A stretch of 64,000 nt of DNA from Pseudisothecium myosuroides (Eukaryota > Streptophyta > Bryopsida > Hypnales > Lembophyllaceae). Positions within the stretch are counted from its first letter, which is position 1; the number at the start of each line of letters is the position of its first letter. Shown here piece after piece: positions 24,373 through 35,500 of this stretch. The position numbers were made by a program, and so were the translations under genes. The stretch covers positions 19,344,001 to 19,408,000 of the forward strand of contig OX637295.1 of the NCBI GenBank assembly GCA_951799445.1, in the 5' to 3' direction. The notes below the pieces were generated by a model. It worked only from the letters and a program-made list of their open reading frames with translations. It did not search any database and was not told where the DNA came from.

Positions 24373-25712
24373 TTACGTGACCAACTTATTTAGCAAAGTT
24401 GCACTATTTCAAAACTAGTGTAAGTTGATATACAATTGTTTTGCATTTATAAAAAAAATGGGGCTTCAAAAAGGCCATTTGACTCTGGACCAACACTACA
24501 AATACAACAAATAAAAATCTCAATCTGACATTTGTTGAGATGTCACGTCATATTGCAATTTTTTTTAATTTTTTTTTTTCAATTTTTTTTTCAATTTTTT
24601 ATTTTTTATTTTTTATTTTTTATATTTGCATTGTTGGTGTAAACTCTAAAGTCAAATGGCCCTCTTGAGGCCCCATTTTTTTTCTAATGGTTCTAATTTC
24701 CTCACTAATACGATAAATCAAAGTATTACATCAAAAAGTATCCAGTGGCCTCAACCCATAAATGCATGGCCAAGCTAAAAATCAAAATTTCACTTTGGAA
24801 GCTAATGGTTGACAACAGGAAAATTTGAAACATGTTTTTATTATTGCATTCTCATGGACTTGGAAGTGGCCACTATTGACCACACTGGACTCTTGGGAAA
24901 TAATTCTAGTTTTGTTGAAACAAATTGCAGGACTTTATTTTGCTCATACACTTTGCTAATACCCTTTGTCAACAACAAGCCAAGCATCGTTTTGTCCATG
25001 CAGGCCAGTGATCTTGTTATGTTTTTCAAAATTAATAGTACACCTTTTCATTTTGATAGTCAATTTTGGTAAATCATCCTAAATTCTTCAGTAAATTTTC
25101 AGAAACTTATTACATTTGGTAAGCTTTTTACTTCTTTTTGATGACAACCTGAGCCTTCAAGCCATAGTATGCAACGGGACGGACTCTTGTTTGACATGCT
25201 TCCGGAGGAGTTCAGCTTCGAGGAGCTCATTAGTAAGTTAGGTGCTGTTGCATGATCCTTTTCTGGAGTGCACTTGCCAAAAAAATTATTGGAAAATTCA
25301 ACGAGCTACAAGTTCCTGTTACCTGGGAAATGTAATCGTGAAGAAGACCCTGCCATGGGCCGCGCCGCTTGAAATTGGCAGATGAACTACAGTATGGATG
25401 TACAAATTCAGCGGTATTCGGCTTTCATTTCTGAACACGAAGACAACAAGCCAAAGTTAAAAGAAAAATTGTCCGTGGCAGGGGGCAACCCTTAGAGGTA
25501 TGCACCTGACATTAGAAGCTTTGGATTTTTCATGTGCTTTCTTCTCAAATTGGTACACTCAACGTCTCTGATGACACACTCTGTAATTGCACATTCCATG
25601 GATATCCTCAGAATCCGTTAAATTGTGTACACATACGACTGGATAAATTGTGAGCACAGGCATGGCTGATTGTCCACCGGAGGCAATTAATGTCAGAAGA
25701 GAGGGTTGAGTA
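24373..25712 (+). pseudogene. GT17 glycosyltransferase, truncated second copy
   Basis: The segment matches 14648-16575 of the intact GT17 gene. Intron text is retained, so it arose by DNA duplication, not retroposition. Most of exon 3 is gone: sequence equivalent to about 15000-15425 is missing, leaving only CATCGTTTTGTCCATGCAGG near 24983. Exon 4 survives only from the C-terminal part (about 25155-25370), with GGACTCTTGTTTGACATGCT altered and TGA replacing a CGA codon near 25252. The first two exons are absent. It cannot encode a working enzyme. Confidence 0.85.
24460..24674. mobile_element. 215-bp MITE with ~25-bp TIRs in the truncated GT17 copy
   Basis: The ends are GGGGCTTCAAAAAGGCCATT (from 24460) and, inverted, GGGGCCTCAAGAGGGCCATT (to 24674). 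Both continue into TTGACT. The interior is almost pure A+T with long T runs. The intact GT17 copy lacks it at the matching intron position (near 14725), which supports insertion after the duplication. Confidence 0.7.
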
Positions 25713-26287
25713 AATCTAATTCTCCAAATATACCTCCAGATGTTCAAATGTGATGTATTTCCTCTGTTTCGTGCGACACGGAAGCAGTAAGAGACCGTTT
25801 TGTCAGTGGCCTCTAAGTCTGGGTTACGTTAAGCCACAGCTTTTATCTCCTCTGTTTGATAGAGGTTGTTACTTGATCATGCTCATGACGTACTAGTTTC
25901 GCAATTTTAAATAATTTGCAATTAGTGTAGGCGTTAACAGAGTAAGATGCTTCTTATTCACAGGGTAATGCAAAGTGCAATGAAATTCCTGATGATTGTA
26001 AATCATCGATTTCAGTCGTACAAATGAGCATGATAACTAATAGTCAATACAGTTATGAGATGAGAATGGTGTCAAAGTTTCCACTTCACGACAAGGATCC
26101 AAACTGACTTAGATAGAGCAGGTCACAGTTGATGTAACAATCGGCATTCCTCAGTCTACTCGACATGGACATTATTATTCTGAAATGGAAAAGATGCTTT
26201 GAACCGCTGATTCAATACACCATATTTTAATACCATGTTTTCAATAACTGTTGTTCACAATTGTACTAGAAGCTCTCTGTCTTACAG

Positions 26288-26369
26288 GAAATCAGTGTAT
26301 CAGCTGGACGAGATGGTTCAATACGAGTACCACGAATACAAGGTGGAAGAGAGACGACACGGAGAATAG
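26288..26369 (+). other. Possible terminal exon fragment
   Basis: A pyrimidine-rich tract with TCTTACAG is followed by an open stretch that reads KSVYQLDEMVQYEYHEYK and then VEERRHGE before a TAG at 26367. The charged, non-repetitive reading and the good acceptor look exon-like. I do not recognise the protein and found no matching upstream exon, so this may be chance or a gene remnant. Confidence 0.2.
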
Positions 26370-28200
26370 GACATTGACAGGGGAATGTCGATTGCAGATC
26401 ATGTGCTTGGTCGTGGGAAGGCACCTGCATGATTCATCTTTATTTTCTGCACAATTTGACTTTGGTCGTAAGGTAAACTTAATGTCATGTGCTCTTGGTG
26501 ATCGATCGAGCGGCGTTTGAATGATTATTGACAGTTCCTGCAAAAGGGAGCCTTAATATGACTGCAACATGTGCTGCAACAGTTGCCCTGCCATTGCTGC
26601 ACTTCTGACTTGCGGAAACTCATGCGGACCCTAGCCTGTGGGTATGATATGGCCAGTCACTCCCAATTAAACGAAGTTATCCCGGCCAACTTCTCTATTT
26701 TCAACACGTAGCACTGCTGAGTGCTGACCAACCAGGTACAGTACAACCCACCCTCTCCAACAACACTTTCTGTGAGTTAATTGCCTGTCAATATTGAGAA
26801 TCTCTCGTGCTGGGTGTGCACATCTTATTGGACAACATGATCTACATGTCAAGTTTTCATTGAACACGGATGCAAGGAGACCGTTGTTTTCCCACGGCAG
26901 TTTCATTAGCCTAGAGAGAGTTGAATGTAATCTCAAATTCCTTTCTATTTGTTACTTACAAATAGTTTGGCGGTCCACATTACAACTTATATTGTCTGTC
27001 GGCAATTTGAGCATTGGATTGACCAGTCATGTACAATTTATTGTTCTTATGGTTTTATGATTTTATGGTTCAGGGTCTTATTGTTTTTATGATATCGTTC
27101 TTGAACACCATGAGTTTTACATTAGAAGTAGGCAATGGTGTAAGGTATGTACACCACATGAATAAACTATTGTAAGAGGTTTTTAAATTCTGATTAGAGA
27201 CTTACCTAAGCTTTACCCTATAAATCTCTCCAGTCCGGCAGATGTGTATTTGAGTTAAGAATTTATAGGATCACTTTTGGATTAGGATGCAGTTAGGTGT
27301 AGTTACCTTAGGTGCGTGGAAGTCTTGGATTTTCGGCTATGCTTCTTATCTCTGTGGCAATTGTCAGCTTTTGTGTTGGGTGCAACCACATGTCAGTGCC
27401 TTGAATTCCAACCCGTCTACGGTTCAACCCATGGATTGAAGTATGTTGGAATTGTTGTCAGATAGCTTGGGAGAGCTCGTGTTTTGACAGTCAGCTTGAT
27501 GGAGCCTGGACCTCTATTTCAGGAAATTAGGAGGTTTAGTTCTTCTGACATTCTAGAATCTCTACCAATTATCAATCCTTCTGCTTGCAGGCATTAGTTG
27601 CAGGCATTTCGTCTTCAATGTACATTATTCAATGCCGCAAATTGATGGAGTGATTAACAAACTGAGTTGACGTTTCTGAACAATCAGCAGATTGCACTTC
27701 AGCAGTTTCAATAGCATCAGGGAGCTGTCATGGTGGTGCACTCAACTCTCACTAATGACTGCTTGGGGAAAAAATGGTCTTCTAGTACTCTACATCTTGT
27801 GTTCACTATCCTTCATTCATATGTACTGTACAAAGCTTAACAAACATTGTAGAATGCATGGGTGAAAGGAATTTAAAAATTGCAGATATTAACGAAGCTG
27901 TCAATATTGAGCTGAGGGTGTTTTGCAAAACGAATCTAATCTCTTCTTTTTCAGGGCACTGAGACATGGAATCAAGAATGTTATGTTTGTGCTGTCAATA
28001 CAGAGCCTGCGCATGCAAATTTGCAACATTTGAAGTTATTATTTTTCGTGGACACTGGTATGGAAATCATCCATCGATGCAATTGAGCAACTGAGCAATT
28101 GAGAGTGCATGAAAAATCAATTTCGAGGTCACTGGGTTTCATGAATTCACCGGAGCTCCTATTCTCTGCCTCTCCAGTCTCTGAGGTAGAGGATACTGTT

Positions 28201-28217
28201 AAACCCTAAACCCTAAA
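28201..28217. repeat. Telomere-like motif (AAACCCT)n, two and a half units
   Basis: AAACCCTAAACCCTAAA matches the Arabidopsis-type telomere repeat. With so few units it is an interstitial motif or telo-box, not a telomere. Similar single motifs occur near 43875-43905, 58795-58810, 61235 and 61830. Confidence 0.6.
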
Positions 28218-28817
28218 TACTCTAAACATCAAACATCACTTTACGAATATTTACATGTGCAGGGGTGTGATTCTTGGGAGATCATAAAAGGCAGCGAAGA
28301 GATTTTCAGACATAAGAGCTCAATTATCCGCTTGAGATGAGATTTTCTATCACTATGTATGATTTCCTCATGAATGCAATGTCTCAGTGAGAGATTGTAG
28401 ACCACTGAAACTAGATGACAATAGATAATTCCACTTCTAATCAAAGATGAGTGGCAATAGATGAGTGGCAATAGCGAAGTCGTATTTTCACCACTAGCTA
28501 AAAAGTTCAACCTACAAGTGTAAGAAAATAGATAAGTTGTTGGTAATCGCAAGTCACTATTGGAAACAAGATTAGGTCCCTAACAATTTTATAATCTCCT
28601 CTGCCTTGTATCCATAGTATCTGCCCCGCCCTACCGCTCTGCAATCGCTGGTATGCTTGGAGACCTCTAGTCAAACCTAAACTCATGAATGTCACCCTTC
28701 CACCAATGAATTGTGCGTTCTTGTGGCGACCATAAAACTTGGGTATAAGTTAAGTTGTTCTGGTCAGCCTGATCTTGAGTTCTCGACACGAGTCAAAGCT
28801 GCAGGCAAGCACCGACA

Positions 28818-28838
28818 GTACGTACGTACGTACGTACG
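28818..28838. repeat. GTAC microsatellite, five units
   Basis: Five consecutive GTAC units plus a G form a self-complementary run. No further function can be read from it. Confidence 0.8.
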
Positions 28839-30313
28839 GTGCATTTGGTATACATTATATGTCAACATAGTCTCTCAAATGCGCATTGAGTCCCGCCAGG
28901 TCACTTGTGGCTGGTGGTCTTGTAATTCTTTCCATAGCAATGAAATCCCGTTTCATTAGTTTAAAAAAAAAAAAAATGCGCATTGAATCACAAGTGTTGC
29001 AAAGTCATCTGTGTCAAAAAAAAACAAGTGTTGCAAACTGAATGCTGAACAGTCTGCTGGTCTGTGCCAATGACTTATGTTTGCATTTACTGAGCTCACT
29101 TCCACTTGTCTCTCTGCAGTAGTGACATGTAGGCCTTTTGGTGAAAACTAGGGCGCATGTCAGATCACCTCAACCACTAACTTTACTGACGAGGAAGTAC
29201 GCTACTTATCGTGTCATCTCATCAATGCGTTGTAAGTAAGTTGCTATGAAGGCCATCACCCACTGCCCTATTATCACTTTCAGACATGTGCCGAACTGCT
29301 GATACCGCCTGTGCACAAGACAAACACCGCAGTCCGGTAAGCTTACGTTAAGTTGAGATCATTGGAAAGCGTGAAAAGTTAACGTGTAAGCTTATCCAGA
29401 AGCATTCTGTAATAAATTTAGAGAATAGATGCTCATTGCACAAAGTTCAACACGTAGGAATGGAGATTAGGGCTTGGATAGAGAGAATCTATTAATTACA
29501 CTTGGTCTTTCTGACAATTTATCCACATTATATTCAAATGCCATCTGGAAGTGGGAACTCACTCAAGCTGAGTTGCATTCTGTCTATATATGCGATTAAA
29601 GAATCGAACCTCATTGAAATAAATCATGGTTGTCAAACAAATTCACTTGTTTTGCGGGATGCATGCGTAGAGAATCATGAATGCCTTTTACTTTACACTT
29701 CCAACAAGATACAACAAAATACTTAGAGAGCTTAGTAATAGATACCATGCTCAATTGCTGAATCGGTCAATATTACGTGTTGTTACCTTACTACTAAGTA
29801 CCAACCACAATGCAGCTAAGTTAGCACACTGAAGAGTGGTTAACACCAATGGCCCCAAATATGATTTTCACAAATAGCTGCAGCTGCTAAAAAGCACTGC
29901 TAAATGTGCTGAAAATTTGAATTTTGCATTGCGGTCTTCAGTCCAGATTTTCTGTAGCTGTAAAATATTTCCGAGTAGAACTTCTACTAAATTTAGACCC
30001 ATTTGAGAACACTGAATGTCCTGCGCAGAATGATACTCCGTACTATGCAGTGAGATCGAGGTGAATGAGACTTGAAGGCCAAAAAACCAAAGCCTTGTGG
30101 AAGTTGCAAGGGCAGGGGAACCAGCAGACTGAGTGGAAGCTGCAGGTCTGAGGTGTCAGCGGCGATTGCTCTCCATGTTTCCTCCTTCCACCGCACGCAA
30201 CCCACCGGTAGGTTGAATGCAGCTGCAGCTCAGTCTCCTGGATCATCAAACAGAGTCCCCGGTCACCGTCTCCGTTTCCGTCTCCGTCTCCCCGAGTCCC
30301 AGAGCCAATTCCA

Positions 30314-30319
30314 TATAAA
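30314..30319 (+). promoter_or_regulatory. Candidate TATA box of the phytocyanin gene
   Basis: TATAAA in the context CCATATAAACCCC is followed by a CT-rich tract typical of plant transcription starts. The start site would be near 30345, leaving a leader of about 500 bp before the ATG at 30857. CAGGTGAGAG near 30594 could be the donor of a leader intron. Confidence 0.45.
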
Positions 30320-30856
30320 CCCCTCCTCCTTGCCCAAGTCTCTCATCATTTTCAGTACCCCACCTGGGCCATTTCCTCGCCTCCATCTGTCTGTAGACCT
30401 GCCACTCTGCTTGCACACTTATTATCTGCTGCACTTAATCATCATTCCACGTGCAGGTCTTACGCCCATCACTCTGTGAACTAATCCACTGATACCTGCA
30501 CTCCCACCATTGCTCTGCTTTGTTCAAGTTTGGATTAACAGGCGGTTCTTGAGCTCCAAGATCATACAGATTTGTGCCTCAGTCTTTCTTTTCAGGTGAG
30601 AGCTGCGCTACACTGTACAGACTTAGTAATGATCCGCTTATAACTGCTCATCTAGACCAGTTTTGTACCCTGTTTTAACTCCACGTTCAATACACATTGG
30701 GGTCTTTTATTTTTTGAGAGCTGAGAATTTTGAGAGAGTTTTGCTCGAGCTGAGTACCTTTGTGAACTCGTTGTTTGGGGGTCTGTTTTTGAGCTACATT
30801 TGAGCTTCTTTTTGAGGTGAGATTTTATTGCTGTTTTTGGGGTAGTTTAAGTGGCG

Positions 30857-31545
30857 ATGGCGATGAAGGTGGTGCTGCTGCTGGTCGTGCTGGCGGTGGT
30901 GCAGGCAGTGCAAGGTGCTGAGTATACAGTGAAGTGGGAATTTCCCAAAGATAATTCGCTCTTCAGGGACACTCAGATGAGGACATACTATGTCGGCGAC
31001 ACACTGGGTAAGTTATTTGAGGTTATAACCTTTGTCAGAATGTTGATGTTTCGCTTCTTGAATCTTTCCTGGTTTCGTACTACCGTAGCAGTTGTTGAAA
31101 GCAGTTACTGATACTGTTTCGACCTCAAGATTTGGTTATGGCTTCCGAGCTCAGATTTCTTTGTCATTTTGATATGAGTCAGGAATCCTCAGTTCTTTTT
31201 TTCAAAAGAAATAACATATGGGAGTTCGTGGTATATTAGCTTTTGTGGCCAACTGTACCAACCTTTTCTGTCGCTTCAAATCTTTGAATGCTCTCGTTCC
31301 ATTTTACAATTTGTGCAGTTTTCAACTACCACGAAGGGATGCACGATGTGGTGAGAGTGGACACCTTTGAGGAATTTGACAAGTGCACCTTGGCCAAGCC
31401 TATCATGCCTAACTACGGCGGTGGCCAGACCAAAATCACCCTGGACAATCCTGGTCCGCACTACTACATCTGCACCGTTCCGGGCCACTGCACGGACGGC
31501 ATGAAAATCAAGGTCGTAGTCAAACACCACCATCACCAGGGTTAA
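30857..31545 (+). CDS. Secreted phytocyanin (plantacyanin-type blue copper protein)
   Basis: Two exons, 30857-31007 and 31319-31545, joined at a phase-1 GT-AG intron, give 125 residues. Residues 1-20 are a signal peptide ending in VQG. The mature part is a cupredoxin domain. The expected type 1 copper ligands are His59 (GMHDV), Cys102 (YYICTVPGH), His107 and Met112 (DGMKI), and Cys73 and Cys108 are placed for the family disulfide. The intron position, in the codon following GDTL, supports the phytocyanin assignment. The protein has neither a proline-rich tail nor a GPI-signal-like C terminus, so it fits the small secreted plantacyanins and not uclacyanins or ENODLs. It ends in a short His run (residues 120-123). 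Phytocyanins carry single electrons in the cell wall space. The partner is unknown. The second ATG (30863) is an alternative start. Confidence 0.92.
30903..30912 (+). promoter_or_regulatory. Partial complementarity to miR408 in the signal-peptide codons
   Basis: AGGCAGTGCA is exactly complementary to positions 2-11 of the conserved plant miR408, which is known to target plantacyanin and other copper-protein mRNAs. Pairing beyond position 11 is poor (about half the bases). It is a candidate regulatory site only. Confidence 0.3.
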
Positions 31546-32716
31546 TTTGAGTGAATCGTTCCACAACATTTTCAAGCAACAGACAGTCTTGGGATGTGAT
31601 CGATTGGGAGAACATGTTGGAGCAGACACGGCACTACTACTACCCGTGTTTCATAAGTCTCCATCTGCTGAAGGTTAAGATCTGACATGGTGCGTATATT
31701 CCACACGAAGTCAGAAGCGTCAGACTATGCTCCTGCTTATAATAATGTTTTTGATCGATCTCTCTAGCTTACCATTTCCGATGTTTTTGTATTCCATGAA
31801 ATTAGATTTTTATCATAGTAATGGGCTCTAGTTCATGTTAAAAGTCCATGCTATAGCTATTGTAGGTGCAGAATTGCCGATATCTCTTCAGTTGAGAAAA
31901 GACATGTATCTCTTGTAAACCAATGCATAGCAGAAGCAAGTTTCAATGTGATCGTGTTAGGTAATATAGACACATAAAATTGCTGTGCACATAATTTCCT
32001 GTCAGATCAGCAGCGTAGCCTTTAATTTACAGATCAGCTAGAGATGAACGATGCTTTGTTGTTGGGAGCCCAAGGTTGGGGGAGGTATATACTACCATCG
32101 TCCAGGATCCACCTGGAATTTGTAGGATCTTTGTGATGAAGTTGAAAGTGGTGGTCGGAACCATTTTCATTCCCTCTTTTCTTAATCAATATGTAAGCTC
32201 AAATGTTTTTCCGTAATCTGTATATGTCTGCGTTCCTGCGTGCTTGTACAAGTGATTGAGGCTTGTATCTTTCACCGAAGTGTGGATATATGAATTAATG
32301 GCTTGTGAAATTCTGTAAACTTGTTATCAATATTGTTGCTGAAGCTACGGTAGCGGATACTAAAACTGTTAAGGGATCCGATCCCGAACTGTCTGTTGTT
32401 ATCAGCAGCAACTCATCTATTTGTAAACTTGGTTGCACTTACTAACGAAATATGTATGACCACTGATCGTGGAGTGTGAATACGGCAATGGATTTACCTG
32501 TGACCGTAAAGTATATGTAGAACCTCCCACCTTGAAATTGCATAAGAATTTCATACTTGTATTGTACATGTGACCTATGAGGATGTCATCAATGGTAAGA
32601 AAGTCTTCACTAGGCCTAGGTCTGCTTACAAACCGGTCATATATGAAAGGAAGCAACAAAAGTGTCATAGAATTCATGTGTGGAATTATCAATCAGAACC
32701 CTATTGGCAATCTATA
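31546..32716. other. Phytocyanin 3' flank, no further gene seen
   Basis: The first several hundred bases are probably the 3' UTR and downstream sequence of the phytocyanin gene. No coding region or structured repeat was recognised before the tandem repeats at 32717. Confidence 0.5.
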
Positions 32717-33056
32717 ATCTATAGGTTACTAGAAAATTCAGTAAGAGCATCCAAAACTAGCAATCTATAGGTTATTGGAAAATTCAACATAGTCCCACTA
32801 ATCTATAGGTTATTGAAAAATTCAGCATGAGGTAGGAGCATCCAAACCTGACTATACCCAATGGTGTCACTTTTTAGAAATGGTAGTTATTTTAGAATAG
32901 TTATTTTATTGTTTGTTGACCAAAATAATAATCTATCTATAGACTATCTAAATTTAGGTTCTAAAATCATTGCCTTGCCTAAAAAAAGACACTATTGGAT
33001 ATAGGTTCAATTTTGGATGCTCCTACCTTAGTCCTACCAATCTATAGGTTACTAGA
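32717..33056. repeat. Short tandem repeat split by a MITE
   Basis: The phrase AATCTATAGGTTA(C/T)T, usually followed by an AAATTCA-like run, recurs near 32717, 32763, 32801 and 33041. The last unit is separated from the others by the 197-bp element at 32831-33027. Confidence 0.6.
32831..33027. mobile_element. 197-bp MITE with ~38-bp TIRs
   Basis: The ends GGTAGGAGCATCCAAA (32831) and its reverse complement TTTGGATGCTCCTACC (to 33027) continue into a further inverted match including CCCAAT(G)GTGTC. The AT-rich middle has no coding capacity. The flanks TGA and TTA do not form a clear duplication. Confidence 0.75.
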
Positions 33057-33884
33057 ATATTCAATAAAAGCTAGGAATGATTTCTAACCATCACTTCTTG
33101 ATTCCAGACCATCTTCCGACCATCATTGTCATGACACATGTCCTTGGTTTTGAGAGCCAAAGAGGCCTTTGAAAGTGGCAATTCCATTAATAAAATTACC
33201 AAAAAATTTGTAGCCTCCATAATTTCTATCTTTCTACTTAGGAAAAATTTGCATCGCTTTAAGGTAGGTACATCCAAATGTGCTACTGACCTTAAACCGC
33301 CATCTTTACTATGTGTACATCTCCAAAATCAGCTCTGTACCTATGTGGAAGAAACGCTTTTAGAACCAAACTTTGTTCCTTAATAACTTTTGCATACATA
33401 ATCCAAATGCCACGTTCTCTGGTGCGTTGGAACCTCCTTTCACTTGCCAACAAGAACATTTGAAAATCTGAACAATCTAATAATAGTAAATAGGCTCAGT
33501 AGCAAAAAGTGGCGGTTTTGGGTGTACCTACCTTAATACTGCTCCAGATCATGAACATAATCGCTTAAGTGATCGGCTATAGGTGGCTCTTCTCTAATCA
33601 CTTATTTGCATATGTGTAAGATTGGTAAAACTATCCCCAACATACTCTTCATTCACAATGTCTTAAGATCAAAGTCTTTCTTCTTCCCGGCACAAAGTTT
33701 CAAGGAAAAAATTGTGTAATGAAGAACAAGATTCAACTCATTTTGTAAATGTCTGTTGTGACTAAGTTAGAGATTACTCATACCAGTGTCTGTGTTGAAG
33801 CACAGTCCATTTCAGTTGTCTTTGTAGAGCAAACCAGAACTAACTTAGTCCGGAGAAGAATGTGGGTAGATTCATGTGCACATT

Positions 33885-34498
33885 GTACAGTCGGGTACAG
33901 GAACCTTATGAATTTTTGCATCCTATTGAGATTAGGTCAATTTTGGGAGGCCCGTGTGTGCTCAAACTTGAACGGAATTTCAAATTTTGAATTGCGTTGG
34001 AATCACACTGAAGTCTACTTTATCATCATTACAAACACACATATGTAATTGAAAATCATACAAAGAGTTTGATGTTTTCTATACACTATGTACTATCTAG
34101 TGTTGCCAACATTTGTGAAAGTTACAACTTGTATTCAATGGTACATATAAGAAATGAACCTTCGCAATTGCTTAAGAGATACTTGATCTCATATCCCTTG
34201 AATTGCTTGTATGATTTTTTGCTTGTTCTTCACCCCATTGCAAAAAAAATTTGACCATCTTCCAAAGGTTCTCTATGAAATGGTAAATAGTGTATAAAAG
34301 AAATTCAAATTGTTGTATGATTTGAATTTTTTCATTTTTCACTTGTTATGAAGTTGAAGTGCACTTCATTACAATTCCAACACAATTTTTGGTTCCAAAA
34401 TCGGTTCATTTTTTAGCATGTTAGAGCTTCTTGAAGTTGATGAACTTTCTAGTGATAACTGATTGGAAAATTTGTAAGGTTCCTGTACCCGACTGTAC
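33885..34498. mobile_element. 614-bp foldback-type element with perfect 24-bp TIRs
   Basis: Positions 33885-33908 and 34475-34498 are exact inverted copies, beginning GTACAGTCGGGTACAGGAAC. Weaker inverted similarity continues inward: GAATTGCGTTGGAATCACAC near 33992 pairs with the reverse complement of a stretch near 34340-34380. No transposase frame or clear target duplication is seen. Confidence 0.75.
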
Positions 34499-34964
34499 CG
34501 GCAATATCATTCGGCAACTCCCAATTTCTTTTTGTTCAAGAAATCATGTGATACCTGTTATCAGTATGTAATAACTTACCTCAACTCAAAGCTTGTGCAC
34601 CTACGTGCAATACTGTACATACATACACTACAATAGAGTTTTTAGGCCAATGTTCAATGACTGAAATCAAACATAACATTCGATAGCCTTCACTGACACT
34701 CCCTTTTCCTCTCTGGAGTCCTCATCCGCGAAATTCATCCACACATCATTAATGTAAGCTTCGGTACCAGGATAGTGGTAGTACATTATGGTGTGCTCCA
34801 TTTAATTTTTGTTAATTTTGACATACAAATCAAAAAATATTTGTAGAAAAAGATGGTTTGCCTAAAATCCAAAGAATCCTATGAGTAATACACCAATGCA
34901 ATATAACCATCTGCCATCAAAAACAAATTTTGATGGTAAAATGAACAGATTGCATCATTGAGTA

Positions 34965-35460
34965 GGCATGGAGGGTGGAGATGTCATTTTTATACTTAAA
35001 TCCATGGTCCATCATGAGTCCTCAAAAGATATGGGATAATTTGAAAATGAGAGTTTGACCACTCATTGTCAAAACAAAAAGTTATGTTTGGAGTAGAATT
35101 TCAAACCTCATTTAGGAACTGTAGAATAACTTTTCTTAAAAAAATTGAACTAGAAAATGTTGGAAAATTAAGCTAAATTTCATCTTCCAAAAACCATTTG
35201 AGATTTCAAGCCTCCAATCAAAAGTTATGGACAAAATTCATAGAGAATGCTTGAAAATGTTAAAGAAAATGTGCCTTCCACCCTCTTTGAAAATTTCATT
35301 TTGTAGTTCAAAGTTTTTTGAGAAAAGTTATCTTACTATGCCTAAATGAAGTCTGAAATTTTACTTCAAACACAATTCTTGATTTTAACTAAATTATGAG
35401 TATTTGAGCTCCTACTCATTCTAATTGACATATCCCACATAGGTTGTTTTACCTCCCACC
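34965..35460. mobile_element. Foldback element copy 1 (right arm shortened)
   Basis: The left arm (about 35030-35235) contains ATTTGAGATTTCAAGCCTCC and ATCAAAAGTTATGGACAAAA. The right arm (about 35290-35460) lacks the part nearest the centre. It ends in the type ACCTCCCACC. The sequence upstream (about 34680-34930) and downstream (35740-35880) also recurs around copy 2 (38255-38460 and 39355-39490), so the duplicated unit is longer than the hairpin itself. Confidence 0.65.
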
Positions 35461-35470
35461 ATCCCAAATA

Positions 35471-35500
35471 TCTATATCTATCTATCTATCTATCTATCTC
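35471..35500. repeat. TCTA microsatellite
   Basis: A run of consecutive (A)TCTA units, followed by ATGTATGT-type repeats near 35510-35530. Confidence 0.75.

Larger units (their letters stand above)
25713..30310. other. Intergenic region of mixed composition, no convincing gene
   Basis: Sequence complexity is higher than in the AT-rich spacers, but I find no recognisable domain on either strand. It contains one exon-like piece at 26288-26369, a telomere-like run at 28201-28217 and an ACGT microsatellite at 28818-28838. Remnants of an older gene or leader exons of the phytocyanin gene are possible. Confidence 0.4.

Noticed and set aside
28201..28217. Telomere end
   Set aside because: Only two and a half TTTAGGG-type units, in the middle of unrelated sequence.
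30072..30479. 135-codon plus-strand frame before the phytocyanin gene
   Set aside because: It spans the candidate TATA box and CT-rich leader and has no domain or homologous layout.
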